NCBI GenBank assembly: GCA_903898215.1
Contig: CAIUEQ010000284.1
Span: 1 to 13,609 of the forward strand
From: an uncultured Bacteroidota bacterium
GTDB lineage: Bacteria > Bacteroidota > Bacteroidia > UKL13-3
DNA: 13,609 bases
Direction: 5' to 3'
The first letter of the stretch is position 1, and each line of letters begins with the position of its first letter. Shown here piece after piece: positions 1 through 6,017 of the stretch. The notes below the pieces were generated by a model that was given only the letters and a program-made list of their open reading frames with translations, ran no database searches and was not told the DNA's origin. The position numbers were made by a program, and so were the translations under genes.

Positions 1-270
1 AAAATCAGGCTCAATTTTTTGAGCTTCGGTAACAGCAATCTGGCTACCCGCATCCTCTACTTCACCATCGTGAACGATGTTTCGGTTATGCCAAATTTCA
101 AGATCACCACTATTGTCGTTGATGATCACATCAAAGTTATCATCGTTACCATATTTTTTGCGGAGCATGCTGCGAAAAACGTCTTCCAGTACGCGTTGCA
201 TGGTGGCGCGGTCTATGTTTTTAAATTCTTTGAACTCACTAAACGAGTCAATTAATCCTGCACTGTGCAT
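1..270 (-). CDS. nusA: Transcription termination/antitermination factor NusA, N-terminal part (cut by window edge)
   Basis: Reading the minus strand from the ATG at 270-268 gives 90 codons without a stop up to the window edge. The translation contains SFSEFKEFKNIDR, RVLEDVFRSMLRKKYG, DNSGDLEIWHNR and DGEVEDAG, which match the N-terminal RNA-polymerase-binding domain of Bacteroidota NusA. NusA binds RNA polymerase and nascent RNA and modulates pausing, termination and antitermination. Only this domain is visible; the S1 and KH RNA-binding domains would lie to the left. The gene starts 17 bp after the rimP stop on the same strand, the usual rimP-nusA(-infB) operon order, so it is probably co-transcribed from upstream of rimP. 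Family identity is recognised from motifs and supported by this context. Confidence 0.93.
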   Translation of the reverse strand, partial: MHSAGLIDSFSEFKEFKNIDRATMQRVLEDVFRSMLRKKYGNDDNFDVIINDNSGDLEIWHNRNIVHDGEVEDAGSQIAVTEAQKIEPDF

Positions 271-287
271 ATTTTTAGTTAGTTATG

Positions 288-758
288 TTATTGTATTTTA
301 TTAAAACTTATTTGAACTATTGATTCGGTTATCTCTTCAAATGAAATCTCTTTTTTAATAGCATTTGGTAAATAGCCCTTTTTTTTATCTTTAAATATCA
401 AAATAATATTATCTGCATTAACTTCAGTAAGCTTTCCAAGCAATTCGATATTACTTTTTAGTTTAACAATTAACTCTCTACCTATGTGTTTGGGATACTG
501 TCTTTGTGATTTTAGAGGTTTATCAATACCTGGTGAAGAGACTTCAAAATAAAAAGGATCTGTTTCAAATTCCATTTCATCAAGTTTAGCGTTTAACGAT
601 TTTGATAGCAAACGACAATCCTCTATTCTTACACCTGTATCCCCATCAATATATACAGCAATGTTATTGCTGTTTGGGTTTTGTTCCACTTCCACTAAAA
701 ATAAATGTGGTGGTAAAAACTCTTGTGTCCATTCTGTAAGTTGCTGTACAATATTCAT
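288..758 (-). CDS. rimP: Ribosome maturation factor RimP
   Basis: A 156-residue protein, normal for the RimP (YhbC/DUF150) family, which assists late assembly of the 30S subunit. The N-terminal alpha/beta domain covers about residues 1-82 and contains the diagnostic FYFEVSSPGIDKPL stretch (about 69-82, the family's V-S-S-P-G-x-D-x-P-L signature). An SH3-like C-terminal domain follows (about 85-156). The ATG at 758-756 gives the expected N-terminus. No Shine-Dalgarno is visible, as usual in Bacteroidota. The gene is followed after 17 bp by nusA on the same strand. Upstream lies a GC-rich hairpin followed by a T-run (770-790), only 11 nt from the start codon, which may control the whole operon. 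Confidence 0.95.
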   Translation of the reverse strand: MNIVQQLTEWTQEFLPPHLFLVEVEQNPNSNNIAVYIDGDTGVRIEDCRLLSKSLNAKLDEMEFETDPFYFEVSSPGIDKPLKSQRQYPKHIGRELIVKLKSNIELLGKLTEVNADNIILIFKDKKKGYLPNAIKKEISFEEITESIVQISFNKIQ

Positions 759-1098
759 GTGTAATAAAAGAGGGGACTTTTGGTCCCCTCAAATTTTCAT
801 TATTTACGCCACGAAAGTAATGTTTTTTTTGGATTTGCCAAGTTTTTAAACAATTACATAAATATTATCCGCATATTTACCTCAAGACTTGAATAAATTA
901 TTAGGGCAAAAAAACTTACATATAATATTTGTGTTAATTTAGTATTCGTATTAAGATATAAAAACCGTTCTTGAGAAAGAGTTTATATTGCTGTTAATAA
1001 GTTGTTTAACGAGAAGCAGTTGCTTTTTACAAAAAAAGATATATATTTTCACGAAATTCGCAACCCATTCAAAAATTTTAAAGTAGTAAAATCGATAT
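759..1098. other. Divergent intergenic region between rimP and the sigma factor gene
   Basis: This 340-bp AT-rich spacer must carry the promoters for both rimP-nusA (minus) and the sigma factor gene (plus). Apart from the hairpin at 770-790, small dyads are visible: TTCT-TG-AGAA (968-977) and AAGCA-GT-TGCTT (1014-1025). A near-match to the Bacteroidota -7 element (TAnnTTTG) is AATATTTG at 924-931, without a well-placed -33 TTTG. No tRNA or convincing small protein gene was seen. Confidence 0.5.
770..790 (-). promoter_or_regulatory. Hairpin with T-run in the rimP-nusA leader (possible attenuator)
   Basis: GAGGGGAC (770-777) and GTCCCCTC (783-790) are perfect reverse complements separated by 5 nt. 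On the minus strand the 8-bp, GC-rich stem is followed directly by TTTTATTA and, 11 nt after the stem, by the rimP ATG. This is the shape of an intrinsic terminator, but no minus-strand gene lies between it and the divergent sigma factor gene. A leader attenuator, the end of a short leader RNA, or a translation-control hairpin are all possible. The structure is seen directly; the role is inferred. Confidence 0.6.
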
Positions 1099-1962
1099 AT
1101 GAGACAGCTGAAAATCAGTAAACAGTTTACCAATCGCGAAAGCAAATCATTGGATAAGTATCTCAATGAAATTAGCAAGGTGAGCATGATTGATGCCCAA
1201 GAAGAGGTAGAATTAGCGCGCAGAATCAGAGAAGGGGATCAAGTGGCATTAGAAAGGTTGGTTAACGCCAATTTACGTTTTGTTGTTTCCGTTTCAAAGC
1301 AATATCAAAACCAAGGACTTACTCTTGGGGATCTTATTAATGAAGGAAATTTAGGCTTGATTAAGGCTGCAAAGCGTTTTGATGAAACACGTGGTTTTAA
1401 ATTTATTTCCTACGCTGTATGGTGGATCCGTCAATCAATTCTTCAAGCTTTAGCTGATCAGTCGAGAATTGTTCGTTTACCTTTAAATAAAGTGGGTTCG
1501 ATAGGTCGTATTAGCAGTACTTCAGCAAGACTTGAACAAAGATTAGAAAGAGAACCTACCGTTGAAGAGATTGCAATCGAAATGGATATTCCGATAATTG
1601 AGGTTGAAAACGCATTACGTTCAACAGGTCGTCATCTTTCAATTGATGCACCATTAACGGAGGGAGAAGACAATACCCTTTTAGGAATTTTAGATAATAA
1701 CGATGAACCCCGTCCAGATATTCAACTAATTAATGAATCTCTACAAAAAGAAATCAATCGTGTGATTTCTACTCTTTCTGAAAAAGAAAAAGATGTATTG
1801 AAATTCTATTATGGATTAGATGGTGGACCGGCTCATACTCTTGAGGATATCAGCGAAAAGATTGGATTAACACGCGAAAGAGTTCGTCAGATAAAAGAAA
1901 AAGCACTACGTAGGTTACGCAAATCTTCGAAAAGCAAGATTTTGAAATCGTATTTAGGATAA
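1099..1962 (+). CDS. rpoD: Primary (housekeeping) RNA polymerase sigma factor, sigma-70 family
   Basis: A 287-residue sigma-70 protein. The residues around DKYLNEISKV (about 19-28) fit region 1.2. Region 2 (about 50-117) has NLRFVVSVSKQYQNQG, DLINEGNLGLIKA, RFDETRGFKFISYA and WWIRQSILQA, the core-binding and -10 recognition segments. Region 3 spans about 125-205, and region 4 (about 220-283) ends in the helix-turn-helix LTRERVRQIKEKALRRL that contacts the -35/-33 element. Region 1.1 and the long non-conserved insert of proteobacterial RpoD are absent. This short form and its sequence are typical of the Bacteroidota primary sigma factor that reads TTTG/TAnnTTTG promoters. The N-terminal MRQLKISKQ supports the ATG used. 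The gene stands alone between a divergent promoter region and an intrinsic terminator. Confidence 0.95.
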   Translation: MRQLKISKQFTNRESKSLDKYLNEISKVSMIDAQEEVELARRIREGDQVALERLVNANLRFVVSVSKQYQNQGLTLGDLINEGNLGLIKAAKRFDETRGFKFISYAVWWIRQSILQALADQSRIVRLPLNKVGSIGRISSTSARLEQRLEREPTVEEIAIEMDIPIIEVENALRSTGRHLSIDAPLTEGEDNTLLGILDNNDEPRPDIQLINESLQKEINRVISTLSEKEKDVLKFYYGLDGGPAHTLEDISEKIGLTRERVRQIKEKALRRLRKSSKSKILKSYLG

Positions 1963-1971
1963 ATTATATTT

Positions 1972-1989
1972 TCACAGTGGTTACTGTGA
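1972..1989 (+). other. Hairpin just after the sigma factor stop codon
   Basis: TCACAGT (1972-1978) and ACTGTGA (1983-1989) form a perfect 7-bp stem with a GGTT loop, 9 nt after the stop codon. No T-run follows, so it is unlikely to terminate by itself. It may protect the mRNA 3' end or act together with the terminator about 20 nt downstream. Confidence 0.5.
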
Positions 1990-2009
1990 TCAGATTGATA
2001 TCATCTTTT

Positions 2010-2046
2010 AAAAAACATCTGTCAGCTTTGATAGATGTTTTTTATT
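2010..2046 (+). terminator. Intrinsic terminator of the sigma factor gene
   Basis: AAAAAACATCT (2010-2020) pairs with AGATGTTTTTT (2033-2043) as a perfect 11-bp stem. Inner pairs (GTC with GAT, one G-U) leave a 6-nt AGCTTT loop. The right arm runs into TTTTTTATTTTT. The A-run on the left arm and T-run on the right could let it work in both directions, but no minus-strand gene ends here. It separates the sigma factor gene from the rhomboid cluster. Confidence 0.85.
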
Positions 2047-2081
2047 TTTGGATGTTTTATTTTACACCTATCATTTAATAT

Positions 2082-2912
2082 ATGAGTAATTTTCGTTTTG
2101 CAGGAAGTTCAATGTTGCCACCAATAGTTAAGAATCTACTTATCATTAATGGTCTTTGCTTTTTGGCAAATGTTGTCATGGAATCAAGATTCAACTTGAG
2201 TTTAAATGAAATTTGTGGACTCTTTTATCCCGAGTCGGTTTACTTTAAACCATTTCAATTTGTTACTCATGTTTTCATGCACGGCAGTTTTACGCATTTG
2301 TTTTTTAACATGTTTTCGTTGTGGATGTTTGGGAGTGTGCTCGAAAATTTTTGGGGGCCAAAACGGTTTTTTATTTACTATTTTGTAACAGCATTTGGTG
2401 CGGCAGCTTTGCATACAGGAGTGAATGCTTATGAAATAAATAATGTAAAAACAGAGGTTGTGGCTTATACTTCACACCCAAGTTATGATGCTTTTGTTTT
2501 ACTTCAACATAAAGATATTGGAATTTCAGGAAATGAAAATTTCCAACAATTTATGAGTGAATGGCAAACACAAAAAGATAATCCTCAATATATTCAAGGC
2601 TCAATTCAAATTGCTGATGCTATGGTGCAGCGTAAAATGAATATTCCTACAGTTGGTGCATCAGGTGCTGTTTTTGGACTTTTGCTTGCATTTGGAATGT
2701 TGTTTCCAAACACAGAATTAATGATGATTTTTTTACCAATTCCGATCAAAGCAAAGTATTTTGTAATGCTATACGGAGGTCTTGAATTATTTCAGGGTTT
2801 TTCAAATAACCCAAGTGATAATGTAGCTCATTTTGCACATTTAGGAGGAATGCTTTTTGGGTTTTTCTTAATCAAATACTGGAATAAAAAGAATAGAAAT
2901 TCGTTTTATTAA
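2082..2912 (+). CDS. Rhomboid-family intramembrane serine protease (first of a pair)
   Basis: A 276-residue membrane protein of the rhomboid (S54) family, which cuts substrate transmembrane helices within the membrane. The catalytic serine is in GASGAVFG (Ser194) and the partner histidine in AHFAHLGG (His253). The loop-1/TM2 signature HGSFTHLFFNMF (67-78) is present, so the protein looks catalytically competent. Between the second/third membrane segments and the Ser helix there is a polar insert of about 70 residues (about 115-185), longer than in a minimal six-helix rhomboid. It is followed after 3 bp by a second rhomboid gene on the same strand, so the two are probably co-transcribed. The substrate is not deducible. 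The ATG used gives a short cytoplasmic N-tail before the first helix. Confidence 0.93.
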   Translation: MSNFRFAGSSMLPPIVKNLLIINGLCFLANVVMESRFNLSLNEICGLFYPESVYFKPFQFVTHVFMHGSFTHLFFNMFSLWMFGSVLENFWGPKRFFIYYFVTAFGAAALHTGVNAYEINNVKTEVVAYTSHPSYDAFVLLQHKDIGISGNENFQQFMSEWQTQKDNPQYIQGSIQIADAMVQRKMNIPTVGASGAVFGLLLAFGMLFPNTELMMIFLPIPIKAKYFVMLYGGLELFQGFSNNPSDNVAHFAHLGGMLFGFFLIKYWNKKNRNSFY

Positions 2913-2915
2913 AAT

Positions 2916-3779
2916 ATGAATATTGCAGACGAAATAAAAAACGCATTCAGTAAAAGCAATGCCGTTAATAAAATTATTCTCATAAACGTGGGAGTTTTTA
3001 TTATTGTTTCTCTTATAAATGTGTTGTTGATTTTGATGAATGAAAACAATCAGATTGTTCCTTCGTTTCTTCATTATTTAATGCTTCCCGCTTCCTTTAT
3101 CAGTTTTATTATACAACCTTGGAGCATTTTTACTTATATGTTTTTGCATGACTTGTCCGACATTTTTCATATTGTTTTTAATATGCTGTGGTTGTATTGG
3201 ATTGGAAATATTTTCCAGGAATATTTAGGGAATAAAAAATTGTATCAGGCATTTTTTGGCGGAGGAATTTTTGGCGGGTTATTTTTTATGATTTGCTATA
3301 ATTTATTTCCTTTTTTTAGTCACAGTATTTCGTCAACTTTTGCCATTGGTGCATCTGCAGGTGTTCTATCGGTTGTTGTTGCCACCGCAACTTTATTGCC
3401 CGAATATCCAATTCAATTATTTTTATTTGGTACTGTGCGACTAAAATATATTGCAATTGTTTCAGTTGTAATGGATCTGATAAGCATCACCGGATCAAAT
3501 TCAGGAGGACATCTGGCACATATTGGCGGTGCTCTTTTTGGATTTCTTTATATTAAATATATTTACGGTAAAATTTCCTTTCCATCATGGATTGAAAATA
3601 TTTTTAAGAATAAATCCAAGTTGAAAGTTCATTACACCTCGAATCAAAAAAATACTACAAAATTTAACGAACCTTCGCAGGAAGTTATAGATATGATTTT
3701 GGATAAAATTTCCAAATCGGGATACGATAGTTTAAGTAAAAAAGAAAAAGATATTTTGTTTAAAGCCAGCAAAGAATAA
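2916..3779 (+). CDS. Rhomboid-family intramembrane serine protease with cytosolic C-terminal tail (second of a pair)
   Basis: A 287-residue rhomboid. The catalytic serine is in GASAGV (Ser147) and the histidine in GGHLAHIGG (His202). The HxxxxxxHxxxN signature is HDLSDIFHIVFN (78-89). The six membrane segments are compact, without the long insert of the upstream paralogue. After the last helix comes a tail of about 65 residues, a basic linker and then a conserved-looking helical segment, VIDMILDKISKSGYDSLS (about residue 255 on), of the kind found at the C-terminus of many Bacteroidota rhomboids (I recall a DUF annotation, not verified). The stop codon overlaps the next ATG as TAATG, indicating translational coupling to the EEP-family gene. 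Confidence 0.93.
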   Translation: MNIADEIKNAFSKSNAVNKIILINVGVFIIVSLINVLLILMNENNQIVPSFLHYLMLPASFISFIIQPWSIFTYMFLHDLSDIFHIVFNMLWLYWIGNIFQEYLGNKKLYQAFFGGGIFGGLFFMICYNLFPFFSHSISSTFAIGASAGVLSVVVATATLLPEYPIQLFLFGTVRLKYIAIVSVVMDLISITGSNSGGHLAHIGGALFGFLYIKYIYGKISFPSWIENIFKNKSKLKVHYTSNQKNTTKFNEPSQEVIDMILDKISKSGYDSLSKKEKDILFKASKE

Positions 3780-4870
3780 TGTTTATCATTCATCGAATAG
3801 TATTTTTATTAAACGGTATTGTAATGCTGCTGTTACTTGCTTCTTATCTCGCACCTTATGTGAGTCCGCAAGTGTTTTGGCCTGTAGCTTTTTTGGGTTT
3901 AGCGTATCCGGTTTTGTTACTTGCAAATATTATTTTTATCTTTTATTGGCTTATCTTTTTTAAACTCAAATTTGTGTTTTCGCTTGCTGTAATTGTAATC
4001 GGTTTTAAATACGTTCCATATTTTATTCAACTCAATTCAAAGAAAACAACGGATTACTCAAACAGTATTCGGTTGATGAGTTTTAATGTAAAAAACATGG
4101 GAGCATTTGGAGGAAAAAAAATTGAAGAATCGGATAAATTTTTCGAAGTACTACAAAAAATTGATCCTGACGTTTTATGTTTTCAGGAGTTTAGAAATGA
4201 AGGAACAACAATTGACGGCCCAACGTATAAGAAGCTTTTTAAAACGCTTAAAACATTTTACCATTACAATACTTATTTTGATGCAAAGGGATTTTATCGT
4301 GGACATGAAGTTGTGGTTTTTTCAAGATTTCCAATTATTGATTCAGGAGAAGTTGAACATGAAAGTGGCATTTCAAATTTTACAATTTTTACCGATATTG
4401 TTGCACATGGAGACACTGTTCGCATTATAAATACACATTTAAAATCTATTCATTTCGAAGCACCGGATTACAATGCTGTAAAAAATATTGAAATCGATAA
4501 TGATTCCAGTGTTGTGAAGTATTCTAACATTACCCATAAATTAAAAACAGCGTTTATCGAACGAGCAAAACAAGCCGAATTAGTGAGAGATTTTATTGAC
4601 AATTCGCCTTACAAAATTATTTTATGTGGCGACTTTAACGATTCACCAACTTCATATGCTTTTCGCACTGTTAAAGGAAATATGAAAGATGCATTTGTTG
4701 AAGCCGGCTCGGGCTTGGGAAGAACATATGTTGGGCAAATGCCTTCATTTAGAATCGATCAAATGATGTTTGACCCTACATTTAAAGGCTATAATTATTA
4801 TGCAAAAGCATTCGATTTCAGCGACCACAAAATGGTGAGTGCAACAATAAAATTGCGAACAGATAATTGA
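3779..4870 (+). CDS. Membrane-anchored endonuclease/exonuclease/phosphatase (EEP) family protein
   Basis: A 363-residue protein. About residues 5-85 hold three hydrophobic segments (near 7-28, 33-60 and 66-84), then an EEP-fold hydrolase domain (about 96-360). All metal and catalytic motifs are visible: SFNVKN (Asn103), CFQEF (Glu137), NTHLKS (His220), CGDFNDSP (Asp285, Asn287), RIDQ (Asp327) and the terminal SDH (Asp349, His350). The active site therefore looks intact. The family includes DNases, RNases and phosphodiesterases acting on nucleic acids, phospholipids or phosphoinositides, so the substrate is unknown. An odd number of helices would place the hydrolase domain on the opposite side of the membrane from the N-terminus. 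It is translationally coupled to the upstream rhomboid (1-nt overlap) and its stop overlaps the next start by 4 nt. Confidence 0.9.
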   Translation: MFIIHRIVFLLNGIVMLLLLASYLAPYVSPQVFWPVAFLGLAYPVLLLANIIFIFYWLIFFKLKFVFSLAVIVIGFKYVPYFIQLNSKKTTDYSNSIRLMSFNVKNMGAFGGKKIEESDKFFEVLQKIDPDVLCFQEFRNEGTTIDGPTYKKLFKTLKTFYHYNTYFDAKGFYRGHEVVVFSRFPIIDSGEVEHESGISNFTIFTDIVAHGDTVRIINTHLKSIHFEAPDYNAVKNIEIDNDSSVVKYSNITHKLKTAFIERAKQAELVRDFIDNSPYKIILCGDFNDSPTSYAFRTVKGNMKDAFVEAGSGLGRTYVGQMPSFRIDQMMFDPTFKGYNYYAKAFDFSDHKMVSATIKLRTDN

Positions 4871-5487
4871 GTATCGAGAATTCTTTTCAACTTTTTGTAA
4901 TCACGCAACCTGAAAATTTTAAGGATGAAGAAAAATTTATTTCTCAACTTTTAGAATTAGGTGTAAGTGGAATTTATTTACGAAAAGCAAATTATTCATC
5001 AACTTATATTTCCGGTATTTTAAAAAGTATTGACACAAAATTTCATCATAAATTAATTATTCCGTTTTTATTTTATGATGAAAATGGTTTTCAAAATATT
5101 GAATCGATCATTCATTTTAAAGAGATAGAAAGAACGGCAGAAAACCTTTCCAAAGTTCCGGCTGACACATTTCTATCAACTTCTATTCACGATTTAAACG
5201 AATTGGAAATACTAGCTGATAAATTTAAAATTGTTTTTTATAGTCCAGTTTTTGAAAGCATCAGCAAGCCAAATTATAAACAAAAAATCTCGTTAGAAGA
5301 ATTAACTAAAAACCTCAAACCTCAAACCTCAAACCTCAAACAACTAATTGCTTTAGGTGGGATAACTGAGCAAAATATTTTGCAGGTAAAAGATGCAGGT
5401 TTTAACGGTGCTGCTTTACTTGGTTCTATTTGGAAAAGTGATAAACCCATTGAGAACTTTAAGAAAATTAAAATGATAATTGCTTAA
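4867..5487 (+). CDS. Divergent thiamine phosphate synthase/TenI-like protein (TIM barrel)
   Basis: A 206-residue protein that resembles ThiE/TenI TIM barrels: an LRK motif after strand 2 (39-40), SIHDLNELE (106-114), YSPVFES..SK (125-134), ALGGI (162-166) and GAALLGSIW (181-189), the phosphate-binding end. The canonical ThiE segment with the Asn-Asp pair and the Mg-binding aspartates is not recognisable between about 68 and 100. Synthesis of thiamine phosphate is therefore doubtful, and a TenI-like or other role is possible. The only reasonable start is TTG at 4867, overlapping the upstream TGA by 4 nt (TTGA); no in-frame ATG occurs until the last few codons. Residues 149-158 are encoded by a 7-bp tandem repeat. 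No thiC/thiD/thiG neighbours are present. Family assignment is fair; function is uncertain. Confidence 0.75.
   Translation: MSIENSFQLFVITQPENFKDEEKFISQLLELGVSGIYLRKANYSSTYISGILKSIDTKFHHKLIIPFLFYDENGFQNIESIIHFKEIERTAENLSKVPADTFLSTSIHDLNELEILADKFKIVFYSPVFESISKPNYKQKISLEELTKNLKPQTSNLKQLIALGGITEQNILQVKDAGFNGAALLGSIWKSDKPIENFKKIKMIIA
5311..5341 (+). repeat. Heptanucleotide tandem repeat (AACCTCA, 4.4 copies) inside the ThiE-like gene
   Basis: Four exact head-to-tail copies of AACCTCA occupy 5311-5338, followed by AAC. Because 7 is not a multiple of 3, each unit is read in a different frame, giving residues N149 to K158. Gain or loss of one unit would frameshift the last quarter of the protein, including the phosphate-binding end. 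Confidence 0.95.
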
Positions 5488-5524
5488 AATTTTTCCTAAA
5501 ATTGAATCTTTAAATCAAAAAATT

Positions 5525-6016
5525 ATGGCAAGTTTTGACATCGTAAATAAAACAGATCCCCAAAAAGTTGACAATGCAATTAATGTTGCAAAAAAGGAAT
5601 TGGTAAATCGTTATGATTTGAAAGCTGAAGAGTGTGAAATAGAATTTGATAAAAAAAATAATCTCATCAAACTTTCCGCAAAGCAAGACATGGCGCTTCA
5701 AAGCATGGTTGATATTATACTTGGAAAATTCAGCAAACAGCAATTGGATGTTCGCATTTTAGATCTTACGAAAGAATCTCGTCCAAGCGGAAAATTAGTA
5801 TTGCTTGACCTTCCGGTAAAAGATGGGATTGAAAAAGAAACCGCAAAAAAAATTGTTCAGTTTGTGAAAGAAACAAAGTTGAAAGTACAAGCTTCAATAA
5901 TGGATGATCAGGTTCGTATTACCAGTAAATCGCTTGACGAATTACAAGCAACAATGGGGAAAATCAGAGCACATGATTTCGAACTTCCATTGCAGTTTGA
6001 TAATATGAGAAGTTGA
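5525..6016 (+). CDS. yajQ: YajQ-family nucleotide-binding protein
   Basis: Read from the ATG at 5525 the protein has 163 residues, the usual YajQ (DUF520/UPF0234) length, and begins MASFDIVNKTDPQKVDNA, the conserved family N-terminus. An upstream in-frame ATG at 5480 would add 15 atypical residues and overlap the previous gene, so 5525 is preferred. Other family stretches include ELVNRYDLK, the metal-free ferredoxin-like fold around KLVLLDLPVKDGIEKETAKKIV, and the C-terminal VRITSKSLDELQATM and LPLQFDNMR. Members bind nucleotides or RNA, and one proteobacterial homologue is reported to bind cyclic di-GMP. The role here is unknown. The gene closes the five-gene plus-strand cluster and ends one base from the convergent pyk stop. 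Confidence 0.93.
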   Translation: MASFDIVNKTDPQKVDNAINVAKKELVNRYDLKAEECEIEFDKKNNLIKLSAKQDMALQSMVDIILGKFSKQQLDVRILDLTKESRPSGKLVLLDLPVKDGIEKETAKKIVQFVKETKLKVQASIMDDQVRITSKSLDELQATMGKIRAHDFELPLQFDNMRS

Positions 6017-6017
6017 T

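Noticed and set aside
759..1098. tRNA ahead of rimP (as in the enterobacterial metY-rimP-nusA operon)
   Set aside because: No T-loop consensus or acceptor stem pairing was found in the spacer.
951..1187. Minus-strand 78-codon open frame over the sigma factor start
   Set aside because: Low-complexity, overlaps the true sigma factor gene and its promoter region, no recognisable family.
2047..2076. Bacteroidota-type promoter (TTTG, then TATCATTT) before the first rhomboid gene
   Set aside because: The -7 box has two mismatches, and the predicted transcript start would fall on the start codon; the TTTG is part of the terminator T-run.
5480..5524. Upstream ATG for yajQ adding 15 residues
   Set aside because: It overlaps the previous gene, and the ATG at 5525 gives the conserved MxSFDIV family start and normal length.
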